Positions 26,212-34,561 of a stretch of 64,000 bases of DNA are shown here, piece by piece. The DNA lies in NCBI RefSeq assembly GCF_000814765.1, contig NZ_JWIC01000007.1:660500-724499 (forward strand), given 5' to 3'. The notes under the pieces are model-generated. The model made no database searches, was not told the origin of the DNA, and saw only the letters and a program-made list of their open reading frames with translations. The position numbers and the translations under genes are program-made. The stretch's first letter is position 1. Each line of letters starts with the position of its first letter. Origin of the DNA: Pseudoalteromonas luteoviolacea (GTDB lineage Bacteria; Pseudomonadota; Gammaproteobacteria; Enterobacterales; Alteromonadaceae).

Positions 26212-29200
26212 CAAGTACAGCTCCCACTAGCGTCAATGAGCAAGGCGCTTATCGCGAATTGGTGTTTGAAGGTTATGCCAGTGACTCAGAGCAAGTCTCA
26301 TTGATGATCAAAGATTACAGCGAAGATCAGGCCAAAACTGGTTTTTATAAAATTCCACTGGGCTTTGCCAACACCACACAAAACAATAACAACGCCGATG
26401 TTGAGTTGGTGTACATTTACCCCTTGTGCGAGTGCACCCCAGATGGCGCCGCAGAGCGCAAACTAACGAACTTAAGACCCGGATATTTATACATTTATGT
26501 AGACGGTCACTTATGGCGCGAGTTGGAAGTTACAGAGCACGAAGAAGAAGACATTTCTTATTTTAAAGATGTGAACCTCGCGTACCAAAAAGGCCCGCAG
26601 GCGTGGCGCATTGATGAGCACGGCCAAGTTGGTGAGCGCGTGGCAACGGGTGAGCAGCTTAAGCAAGTTTTGGTGCCCAATAAATTGTATGGTCAGCCAT
26701 GCCGAGTAGAAATTGCATTCAGTGAAACCCAGTGGTGCTGGCGACAAATTGAAGCTTTTGGCGGCATGAGCGAAAATGATCCGCGCTTAAACTATGGCCC
26801 AAGAGTTCAGCCTGGCACCAATGATGACGCCGCGAGTGAGCGCCGTAGCCAACGTATGCAAGTGCTTGATAAATTGGGTAACTACGCACAAGGCTACAGC
26901 AATGATGAGGCGCCACAGCACATCCCGCTACCGCGTATGCCAAAAAATGGCCTGCACCGCCCGGTATTAAAAGACCCAATAGGCGTGGCCCGTTACCTTG
27001 CCGCTGAAATCGTCTCAGAGCGTAAAAACATTCAGCAATTGTCGATGGAGTCTATCAAAGGCGCGCCCCTCACCCCAGATGATTTTGAAGACTTTGCACC
27101 AGAGCAAAAAAACATTTCTAAACATGTGCTGGCGACCACCATTCAGTCGCAGTTTTTTGCGTTTCCCAATACCACCCAGCAAAAAGTGGACCTTGGCATG
27201 TCGGTCTCTGAGCATGAGCAAGACATGGCACAAAACTACAAAAGTTGGGTGCGTGCTGGTTTTTCAAAGTATGAGTTTAGACGCTACTTAAAAACCGAGC
27301 AGGCACTGACCTCTGCCCGCGCCATCAATGTGCAAAAGTCATTTGGTTTTGACCATATCACCCGCGAAGACGCGCCAATGAGCTTTTACCAAGCGGTGAA
27401 GGACTACGGCTATTACGAAGATGTAAGACGCAACTTTGTGTATGAGCTAATAAGCGATGTCACCGCGCCTTACACCGATCTCACCAAAACCTTAATTGAA
27501 AGCTTTTTAGTACATGACTCAGATTTTAGGGCTGCCAAGCAAATCGACGAAGAGGACATGGGCCAAGAGCTGATGTTAAAAGTGCTGGGCACGCATCCCT
27601 TAGATACTGAAAACGCAGCCAACAGTTTAAAACTGACGGCGCTGATGTACCCGAAAAAGACCGGCACTGCATTGAGCGATTATGAGTGCGCGCGCAGAGA
27701 AAGCAGCGACCCATTCGATACGGTTTTTTCAGTTGAATTACAGCAACAAATTCAGCAAGACATAGACGAAGGCTTAATGTCTGGCGAGCAGCGCGAGTTT
27801 TGGCGCCGTGCTTCGCAAATGATTTGGGGGGTGTTGGCGATTAGTTTTTCAGTCCCCACTAGTTACTATGCCATGGGGGGCGCTGGTGCGGATATAAAAG
27901 CCAGTGCTAAAAATCGCAATGAGTTAGAGCAGCAGCTAAAAGACCAAACGCAGGAGCTGGAGCGTGAAATAAAAAGCTTGGAGCAAAATATTGCCAGTAA
28001 AAACAAGCAAATTAGCGAGCAAGAGCAGCTGCGAGCTCAAGTATATGCGGAGATGAAAAAAGTAGCGGGTGCTGACCCTAAAGCCGTCGAGTCTCAAAAT
28101 GAGTTTTTAAAGCAGCAAATACAAGCTCGTATTGAAGAGCTCGAAGCCCATAAACGCAATCATGGGCGGGCGAGAACACAATTGTTCAAGTCACGCCAAG
28201 GTCTTAAAAATCTGCAAGCACATTTTGAATACTTTACCGCAATGAAGTTTCATACCATTGCGAAGCCCATGAGCTTGTATGACAGGTTTCAGCACTTGGC
28301 CAGTGTGCTCACGGGAGATTTATTGCAAGAAGTTGATATTGACGTTAATGACTATTACAACGGAAAGTTGCCAGACGGTAAGTTACCGCTTAATTTTCAA
28401 GACAAAGCAAAACGGGCACAAGTACAGCTAGAAAAACTGACGAGAGCAACTGAGGAATTTGATGAAGAATATTATAAATCAACTCAAAGTGTTGCCGAGG
28501 CAGATTTAGTGATAGACGACCAGCATACAGTAAAAAGTCGACTTGACCACATCATCACGTTAGATGGCTCGCTAGATGAAGTGCTTAGGCTCATCAGCAA
28601 GAGTCAAGTACATGCTGGCGTGGGTATAAAACGATTACGAAAAACCATGCTGATGATAGATGAGAATGCGATTTCAGACCTTTATAAAGAAAGGAAGGTT
28701 GCAACAAAAACACTCGACGAGACTTTACAAAAACAGTTAGAGGCTGATTGGCATTTAGAAGGTCTAGCTCACGAAAATGAAGCGTTAAACAATATGGCTA
28801 GTAAACGCATTAGCCCAGAGGTATTTAATCGCGCACTCAATGGCACCTTGGCCTTTGTCAGTATTTTTGAGGTGATCAACGCGTTTAAAGTGCTGACAGA
28901 CAAAAACGCCAGTGGGCTGAGTAAAACTTCGGCGGTGTTAGATTTGTTTGACATTGGAATTAATGTTGGCCTTAACATAGTCGAGAGAAGAGCAGGCCTA
29001 CCTTCACCCAAGCAATGTTATGCCTTGCTCAGAAATAAGCCTGTGCCACCGAGTGCGTTAACAAAGCGGTTTTGGTGGATGTCCCAAATGAAGGCCAAAG
29101 CTGTTTTCGTTTTAGCAGGTAATGTGTTTACGTTTTTGGCTGGCGCGGTGAGTACCTATGTGTCTTTTTATGAGATGAGTAAGGCAATGCGCCGGGGAGA

Positions 29201-30026
29201 TAACGCGCAGTTCATTGGTCATGGCCTGATGATGCTTGGTTTTGCTGGTATGACGACCTCTGCTGCACTGGGTGTTGGGGTAGTTACGATTAAAGCCTTA
29301 CAGACAGCGGCCATTGCTGCCTGTATATCTGGGCTGGCCATTTTTGGTTTGGTTCTTTTATTGATAGGCGCTGGGGTTGTGTGGGCATTTGCTGAAAAGC
29401 CCATTGAAGGCTGGCTGGAAGCATGTCATTGGGGCAATGGGCGTACTCGATTTAAAGATGACGAAAGCAACGACTCTACTGCTAGGGCATCGCAATGGAA
29501 AGACAAACCAGAGTTGGCTTTATTAGATTTATACAGCGCCTTGTATGGACCTAAATTAGAGATAGCCAATGACCCAAGGATGCAGTATGTGCGCTATAAA
29601 TTTTACGCGCCAATGGTGCACCCAATTAACGGCGCAAGGGTAAAACTGATGTGGCGGCGAACGACAGGGCCTGATAAGGAGTTTAAAGTACTCACTTATC
29701 ATCAATTGAGTAAGTTAATGTCAAAAATTAACTTATTTCCTGCGCGAAAAGGTTGGCATTTTGATGTGAGTTATTACCGTTTAAGGCAGGTTTTAGGACT
29801 GCCTTATAACAGTAGTATTGAGCTCAAGGGAGAATACAAAGTATATCCGCAAGGGGAAGGCGCTAAATTGGTTGAGGGAACTGAAACAGAGTTTATGCTG
29901 CCGTCGTATGTCAAACGCCAAGCAGGATCATTTTGGGAGTCTTTTTTTGGGGAGGGCGAGTATGAACAAACCCAAGGGGGGATGTACTTACAAGAGGTGT
30001 TTTTACGTCCGTCAGGTCGTTACTGA
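26208..30026 (+). CDS. MIX/VasX-type T6SS effector, probable membrane-disrupting toxin
   Basis: A 1272-residue protein. The N-terminal region has LRPGYLYIY (residues 89-97), which fits the MIX motif hRxGhhYhh and the start of VasX-like effectors. A hydrophobic stretch lies near 538-556, a long charged coiled coil at about 572-670, and strongly hydrophobic segments at about 966-990 and 1002-1061. A soluble C-terminal tip of about 200 residues follows. The layout resembles VasX / BTH_I2691-family colicin-like effectors that permeabilise target membranes. It is coupled to the PAAR-like gene and followed by four candidate immunity genes with membrane helices, as expected for a pore-former. The last 137 codons recur as a separate copy at 33181. 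Confidence 0.8.
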   Translation: MTSTAPTSVNEQGAYRELVFEGYASDSEQVSLMIKDYSEDQAKTGFYKIPLGFANTTQNNNNADVELVYIYPLCECTPDGAAERKLTNLRPGYLYIYVDGHLWRELEVTEHEEEDISYFKDVNLAYQKGPQAWRIDEHGQVGERVATGEQLKQVLVPNKLYGQPCRVEIAFSETQWCWRQIEAFGGMSENDPRLNYGPRVQPGTNDDAASERRSQRMQVLDKLGNYAQGYSNDEAPQHIPLPRMPKNGLHRPVLKDPIGVARYLAAEIVSERKNIQQLSMESIKGAPLTPDDFEDFAPEQKNISKHVLATTIQSQFFAFPNTTQQKVDLGMSVSEHEQDMAQNYKSWVRAGFSKYEFRRYLKTEQALTSARAINVQKSFGFDHITREDAPMSFYQAVKDYGYYEDVRRNFVYELISDVTAPYTDLTKTLIESFLVHDSDFRAAKQIDEEDMGQELMLKVLGTHPLDTENAANSLKLTALMYPKKTGTALSDYECARRESSDPFDTVFSVELQQQIQQDIDEGLMSGEQREFWRRASQMIWGVLAISFSVPTSYYAMGGAGADIKASAKNRNELEQQLKDQTQELEREIKSLEQNIASKNKQISEQEQLRAQVYAEMKKVAGADPKAVESQNEFLKQQIQARIEELEAHKRNHGRARTQLFKSRQGLKNLQAHFEYFTAMKFHTIAKPMSLYDRFQHLASVLTGDLLQEVDIDVNDYYNGKLPDGKLPLNFQDKAKRAQVQLEKLTRATEEFDEEYYKSTQSVAEADLVIDDQHTVKSRLDHIITLDGSLDEVLRLISKSQVHAGVGIKRLRKTMLMIDENAISDLYKERKVATKTLDETLQKQLEADWHLEGLAHENEALNNMASKRISPEVFNRALNGTLAFVSIFEVINAFKVLTDKNASGLSKTSAVLDLFDIGINVGLNIVERRAGLPSPKQCYALLRNKPVPPSALTKRFWWMSQMKAKAVFVLAGNVFTFLAGAVSTYVSFYEMSKAMRRGDNAQFIGHGLMMLGFAGMTTSAALGVGVVTIKALQTAAIAACISGLAIFGLVLLLIGAGVVWAFAEKPIEGWLEACHWGNGRTRFKDDESNDSTARASQWKDKPELALLDLYSALYGPKLEIANDPRMQYVRYKFYAPMVHPINGARVKLMWRRTTGPDKEFKVLTYHQLSKLMSKINLFPARKGWHFDVSYYRLRQVLGLPYNSSIELKGEYKVYPQGEGAKLVEGTETEFMLPSYVKRQAGSFWESFFGEGEYEQTQGGMYLQEVFLRPSGRY

Positions 30027-30041
30027 GGAAGGAATTACTAG

Positions 30042-30986
30042 ATGAAAACCGAACAGAAAAGTGGACACAGTACAGAAAAATCGATTTTAGAGCTTTGCGA
30101 GGGGTATGAAAAAAGAAAAGCAGAAGCGACAGGTGAAAGAAAAAAATTTTATGATGAGATAGAAAAAAAGAGTGACAACGAAGATAAATATATTAAACAA
30201 GGTAAATACTTCGAATCGTTAAATAAGGACCATTTACATCATCAAAGTTATGAGGAACGTTTAGCTAAAGCTACTGAACTTAACGGTTGTGATTTTAAAA
30301 AATCGACCTTCAAAAATGAAGCATTTGTTTCTCGGGAGCACACAGATATAGATCATTATATCGGCTGGTGCGATGGGCAAGTGGTTGGTATAAGAAGAGC
30401 CCCTGGAATTTGGTTAGTATGTCTATTAATTGGGTGTATCTTGTTCATATGTGGTGGCGCCGCATTGCTCTTTGGTATTACATCAGGTCCTATTTGGTTA
30501 ATTTTTTTTACGCCTTTAGCCATTGCAGGGCCTTGGTTTGCGGATCAAGTATTATGGAAAAACCTAGATTGGTTAGACAAAATAGAGTTTAACCGCCATA
30601 CGGGGCTGGTTCGCACATCCCATACTTTATTAAGGCGGCCTTTTTATATCCCCATAGAGGATATTGAGCTGTGCCAAGGACCAGTTGTAAAAAATGCCCG
30701 TGGAAGTGGTGAGATACCCACAGGCAGTCTCGTACTCACAAAATATCCAGCGAAGTTTTGGTGGCGCCCGTCTCTTGTTATTTTAGGAGGTATGGAAAAA
30801 GATCATTGGACAGCCATTATAAAGTTTATGGATATTAGTCAACCAATACATATGAATATCCAAGAAAGTATTGAAGAACACTTTAAGAAAGATAAAAACG
30901 CCATGGGCACAGGCCCGTTTCCTGAATCGATGAAAAAGTACTTGGATGCAGAGGATAAGCAGATCAACCGATTTGAGGTTTGGTAG
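30042..30986 (+). CDS. Candidate immunity protein, paralogue 1
   Basis: A 314-residue protein that starts 15 bases after the effector stop behind a GAGGAAGGA ribosome site. It has no signal peptide. A charged N-terminal 65 residues leads to a conserved block beginning HLHHQSYEERLAKA, two adjacent transmembrane helices (about residues 125-170), then a soluble part with IEFNRHTGLVR and the C-terminal KNAMGTGPFPES. Membrane location and position point to immunity against the effector at 26208. I believe this is the DUF6708-like type but could not search. Its core is nearly identical to paralogue 4 (33618). Confidence 0.65.
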   Translation: MKTEQKSGHSTEKSILELCEGYEKRKAEATGERKKFYDEIEKKSDNEDKYIKQGKYFESLNKDHLHHQSYEERLAKATELNGCDFKKSTFKNEAFVSREHTDIDHYIGWCDGQVVGIRRAPGIWLVCLLIGCILFICGGAALLFGITSGPIWLIFFTPLAIAGPWFADQVLWKNLDWLDKIEFNRHTGLVRTSHTLLRRPFYIPIEDIELCQGPVVKNARGSGEIPTGSLVLTKYPAKFWWRPSLVILGGMEKDHWTAIIKFMDISQPIHMNIQESIEEHFKKDKNAMGTGPFPESMKKYLDAEDKQINRFEVW

Positions 30987-31034
30987 CGGTTTTGCTGTCA
31001 AACCAAAAGGATTGAGTTTGTAGCAAGGAATGTC

Positions 31035-31982
31035 ATGAACGTGAAAAAAGTTGGTTCACCTTCTTCTGAAAGTTTGTCTAAAAAAGAGCGACGGAGACGA
31101 GAATTTGAAAAAGAGAAAGCGAATGCCCCGAGTCATATGCGAGCTGCTTATGATGAGCTTGAGAAAAAAAGTCGCAATCGAGAGAAATATGATAAACAGG
31201 GGGTATTTTTCGATGAGCTTTCAAAAGACCACCTTCATCATCAGACATATGAGCAACGCCTTGCAAAAGCTGCACAGTTAAATGGCTGCGGGTTTAAAGA
31301 AGCTAAGCCATTTAAAAAGCCGTTTTCATCGCGGGAGCACCATGGTACAGATAACCACATTGGCTGGTGCGATGGACAAATTGTTGGGATCCGCAGAGCG
31401 CCATTTTGGGGCGGGTTTTGTTTTTTATGGTTTATCTTATGTGTCTATGTGCTTTTTTTTAGTGTTGTTAATGTTGTCTTTTTTTGGGAGTTTTCGTACG
31501 CATATTTAATCCCTGTGAGTATATTAGGTCCCATGGCCGTTCACAAAGTCTGGGAGTGGGGGGCATGGATAGATAAAATAGAATTTAATCGCCACACCGG
31601 ATTGGTGCGTATGCCATTTTCTTTTCTGAGACGACGTTTTTATGTGCCAATTGAAGACATAGAGCTGTGTGAAGGCCCTGTTGTACAAGCCGCAAGAGGC
31701 GGCGGAGAAATGGCTACCGGCAGCCTAGTGTTAACCAAATACCCTAAGCGTTACTGGTTTAGGCCAACCATTACGGTATTTGGTGGGATGGAGCAAGAGC
31801 ATTGGGCCAGCATTGTAAGGTTTATGGATATTTCTCAGCCAATACATCGTAATATACATAAAACAATTGAAGACCATTTTCGTGATAATAAAAACGCCAT
31901 GGGTACAGGCCCGTTTCCTGAGTCAATGAAAAAGTACTTGGATGCAGAGGATAAGCAGATAAACCGATTTGAGGTTTGGTAG
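31035..31982 (+). CDS. Candidate immunity protein, paralogue 2
   Basis: A 315-residue paralogue of the gene at 30042, with an AAGGAA ribosome site. The HLHHQTYEQRLAKA block, GWCDGQIVGIRRAP, NRHTGLVR and KNAMGTGPFPES are retained. The two transmembrane helices (about 127-175) are very different, rich in Phe, Val and Trp. The N-terminus is lysine- and arginine-rich. It is probably a diverged immunity gene, protecting against a variant effector or retained as a spare. The C-terminal 45 residues resemble paralogue 4 more than paralogue 1. Confidence 0.6.
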   Translation: MNVKKVGSPSSESLSKKERRRREFEKEKANAPSHMRAAYDELEKKSRNREKYDKQGVFFDELSKDHLHHQTYEQRLAKAAQLNGCGFKEAKPFKKPFSSREHHGTDNHIGWCDGQIVGIRRAPFWGGFCFLWFILCVYVLFFSVVNVVFFWEFSYAYLIPVSILGPMAVHKVWEWGAWIDKIEFNRHTGLVRMPFSFLRRRFYVPIEDIELCEGPVVQAARGGGEMATGSLVLTKYPKRYWFRPTITVFGGMEQEHWASIVRFMDISQPIHRNIHKTIEDHFRDNKNAMGTGPFPESMKKYLDAEDKQINRFEVW

Positions 31983-32016
31983 CAAATAACGGAGATTTAC
32001 AAATTTAAGGATGAAG

Positions 32017-32898
32017 ATGAGTCAAGAAGCGCTAACAGAAGAAGAGATTAGAGAGCAGCAGCTAGAAGCAATGCGTTTAAGAAATCGTAATATTACAAAA
32101 TATTCTAAGTTAGGGTTTTATTATTTAGATCTTTCAAAAGAGTATTTGCATCATAGTAACTATGAAGATCGTTTAGCTATGGCTGCAAAACTTAATGGCT
32201 GTGAATTCAAAGTTGCAAAACCTTTCAAAAGACCATTTAGTGATAGAGAACATACCGATGAATTCCATCATATTGGCGATTGTGATGGACAAGTGGTGGC
32301 TTTGCGCAGAGCCCCCGCCATTTGGCTTGTTTGTTTTTTTCTTTCTCTTTTTGGATTTTTGGGTGGTTTTGGCTTTTTTGTTTTTGGACTAATTACAGGG
32401 CCCGCTTGGTGGATTTTGGCAGGTATAGCATTATTTATTATCGGCCCTTGGTTGACTTATAAATTATGGGAACAGCTGGATTGGTTAGACAGAATTGAGT
32501 TTAACCGCCATACCGGACTTGTGCGCACCTCACATACTTTATTGCGACGGCCATTTTATATCCCGATTGAAGACGTTGAAATGTGCGAAGGGCCAATCAT
32601 TCAAGCGGCGAGAGGGGGAGGTGAAATGGGTACGGGTGGCTTAGTCTTGACTAAGTACCCAGCAAAGTTTTGGTGGCGCCCAACCATTGCCACTTTTGGG
32701 GGGATGGAAAAAGATCATTGGACAGCCATTCTGAAGTTTATGGATATCAATGAGCCGATACATGAAGACGTACATGAATCAATAGAAAAGCATTATAAAA
32801 AAGATAAAAACGCTATGGGCACGGGCCCTTTTCCTGAAGTGATGAAAAAGTATATTGATCCAGAAGACAAGCAAGTAAGCCGCTGGAAGGTTTGGTAG
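32017..32898 (+). CDS. Candidate immunity protein, paralogue 3
   Basis: A 293-residue, most divergent member of the four-gene family. The ATG at 32017 is chosen because AAGG at 32007-32010 abuts the alternative ATG at 32011 but is correctly spaced for 32017. It has a shorter, acidic N-terminus, GDCDGQ instead of GWCDGQ, two glycine/phenylalanine-rich transmembrane helices, NRHTGLVRTSHTLLRRPFY, and a C-terminus altered to EVMKKYIDPEDKQVSRWKVW. The inner part near the helices is close to paralogues 1 and 4, so the gene looks like a mosaic. Confidence 0.6.
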   Translation: MSQEALTEEEIREQQLEAMRLRNRNITKYSKLGFYYLDLSKEYLHHSNYEDRLAMAAKLNGCEFKVAKPFKRPFSDREHTDEFHHIGDCDGQVVALRRAPAIWLVCFFLSLFGFLGGFGFFVFGLITGPAWWILAGIALFIIGPWLTYKLWEQLDWLDRIEFNRHTGLVRTSHTLLRRPFYIPIEDVEMCEGPIIQAARGGGEMGTGGLVLTKYPAKFWWRPTIATFGGMEKDHWTAILKFMDINEPIHEDVHESIEKHYKKDKNAMGTGPFPEVMKKYIDPEDKQVSRWKVW

Positions 32899-33168
32899 CT
32901 GCTTTGCTGCCAAGCCGAGCTAAGAGGATTGAGTTTTAATAGCGAAAGGAAAGTTATGGTCCCACAAAAACGGTTTAACTTCCTAATTCGATATATTTAT
33001 AAAAATGGTTCGTAATACTGTATGCACTTAATTCGATAAATTTATAACAAATGGTCCGTAAAACAATATGCACTCAAGCGGTTACAGATAAGTCGGCCAG
33101 AATATCTCGCGCTGATCAACGTACCTTGCAATCACAATATGTAGACTTTTGCGCTTCTTCCAAAAGCC
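32899..33168 (+). other. Junction region with remnant leader and small duplication
   Basis: After paralogue 3 the sequence repeats the spacer found after paralogue 1 (AGGATTGAGTTT, then a purine-rich ribosome site and ATG at 32956). The reading frame from that ATG stops after 19 codons. This looks like the leader of a lost immunity gene. It is followed by an imperfect tandem repeat (32985-33074) and unrelated sequence, up to the start of the effector-tip copy near 33169. Confidence 0.5.
32985..33074. repeat. Imperfect tandem repeat, two units of about 45 bp
   Basis: Units at 32985-33028 and 33030-33074 both begin AATTCGATA and end TATGCACT, with a few substitutions between them. They lie at the rearranged junction before the orphan effector tip. 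Confidence 0.75.
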
Positions 33169-33594
33169 TTTTATACGCCAATGGTACACCCCATTAACGG
33201 CGCAAGGGTAAAGCTGATGTGGCGTCGAACGACTGGGCCTGACAAGGAATTTAAAATACTCACTGATCATCAATTGAGTAAGTTAATGTCAAAAATCACG
33301 CTATTTCCTGCGCGAAAAGGTTGGCATTTTGATGTGAGTTATTACCGCTTAAGGCAGGTTTTAGGGCTGCCTTATAACAGCAGTATTGAGCTCAAGGGGG
33401 AGTACAAAGTATATCCGCAAGGGGAAGGCGCCAAATTGGTTGAGGGAACTGAAACAGAGTTTATGCTGCCGTCGTATGTCAAACGCCAAGCAGAATCATT
33501 TTGGGAGTCTTTTTTTGGCGAGGGTGAATATGAACAAACTCAAGGGGGGATGTATTTACAAGAAGTATTTTTACGTCCATCAAATCCTCGTTAG
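33169..33594 (+). pseudogene. Orphan copy of the effector C-terminal tip
   Basis: From 33181 an open frame of 137 codons matches effector residues 1136-1272 without gaps, about 130 of 137 identical by eye. The four internal differences are V/I, Y/D, N/T and G/E, and the last three residues also differ. Nucleotide similarity begins around 33169 and stops right after the gene end. There is no ribosome site before the internal ATG, and the membrane segments and MIX region are missing. It is therefore probably not a toxin on its own but a displaced module that could recombine with the full gene. A further immunity paralogue follows 23 bases later, as behind the real effector. Confidence 0.85.
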
Positions 33595-33617
33595 GTATTA
33601 ATCGAATAAGGATCATT

Positions 33618-34556
33618 ATGTCTCTAAATAAAAGTGAGAAACCAGTCAAATCTATCGAAGAAATGCTTGATGAATTTGAAAAAGAAAAAGCAGTAGCAAC
33701 GGGCGAGGATAAAAAAAGATTTGATGAAATAGAACAGAGAAGTGTAAATAATACAAAGTATTTTGAACAAGGCATTTACTATGAAGAGTTGTCTCAACAG
33801 CATTTGCATCATCAAAGTTACGAGGAGCGTTTAGCTAAAGCTGCTGAACTTAACGGTTGTGATTTCAAAAAATCAAGCTTGAAAAATGAAGAATTTGTTT
33901 CTCGGGAGCACACAGATATACATCACCATATCGGCTGGTGCGATGGACAAGAGGTTGGTATAAGAAGAGCCCCAGGAATTTGGTTAGTATGTCTATTAAT
34001 TGGGTGTATCTTGTTCATATGTGGTGGCGCCGCATTGCTCTTTGGTATTACATCAGGTCCTATCTGGTTGATTATTTTTACGCCCTTAGCCATTGCAGGC
34101 CCTTGGTTTGCGGATCAAGTATTATGGAAAAACCTAGATTGGTTAGACAAAATAGAGTTTAACCGCCATACGGGGCTGGTTCGCACATCCCATACTTTAT
34201 TAAGGCGGCCTTTTTATATCCCCATAGAGGATATTGAGCTGTGCCAAGGCCCGGTTGTAAAAAATGCCCGTGGTAGTGGTGAGATACCCACAGGCAGTCT
34301 CGTACTTACAAAATACCCTGCGAAGTTTTGGTGGCGTCCTTCTCTTGTTATTTTAGGTGGCATGGAAAAAGATCACTGGACAGCCATTATAAAGTTTATG
34401 GATATCAGTCAACCAATACATATGGATGTTCACGCAACCATAGAAGACCATTTTCGTGATAATAAAAACGCCATGGGCACAGGCCCATTTCCTGAATCGA
34501 TGAAAAAGTACTTGGATGCTGAGGATAAGCAGATAAACCGGTTTGAAGTTTGGTAG
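33618..34556 (+). CDS. Candidate immunity protein, paralogue 4
   Basis: A 312-residue protein behind an AAGGATC ribosome site, directly after the orphan effector tip. From HLHHQSYEERLAKA through the two transmembrane helices to SQPIHM it is almost identical to paralogue 1. Its first 65 residues differ strongly from paralogue 1, and its last 45 residues match paralogue 2 (IEDHFRDNKNAMGTG). It is probably the immunity partner that was duplicated together with the tip module. Confidence 0.65.
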   Translation: MSLNKSEKPVKSIEEMLDEFEKEKAVATGEDKKRFDEIEQRSVNNTKYFEQGIYYEELSQQHLHHQSYEERLAKAAELNGCDFKKSSLKNEEFVSREHTDIHHHIGWCDGQEVGIRRAPGIWLVCLLIGCILFICGGAALLFGITSGPIWLIIFTPLAIAGPWFADQVLWKNLDWLDKIEFNRHTGLVRTSHTLLRRPFYIPIEDIELCQGPVVKNARGSGEIPTGSLVLTKYPAKFWWRPSLVILGGMEKDHWTAIIKFMDISQPIHMDVHATIEDHFRDNKNAMGTGPFPESMKKYLDAEDKQINRFEVW

Positions 34557-34561
34557 TTATA

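Noticed and set aside
33386..33601. 71-codon frame overlapping the orphan effector tip
   Set aside because: It is an alternative frame of the tip sequence, and the same shadow appears over the full effector at 29818.
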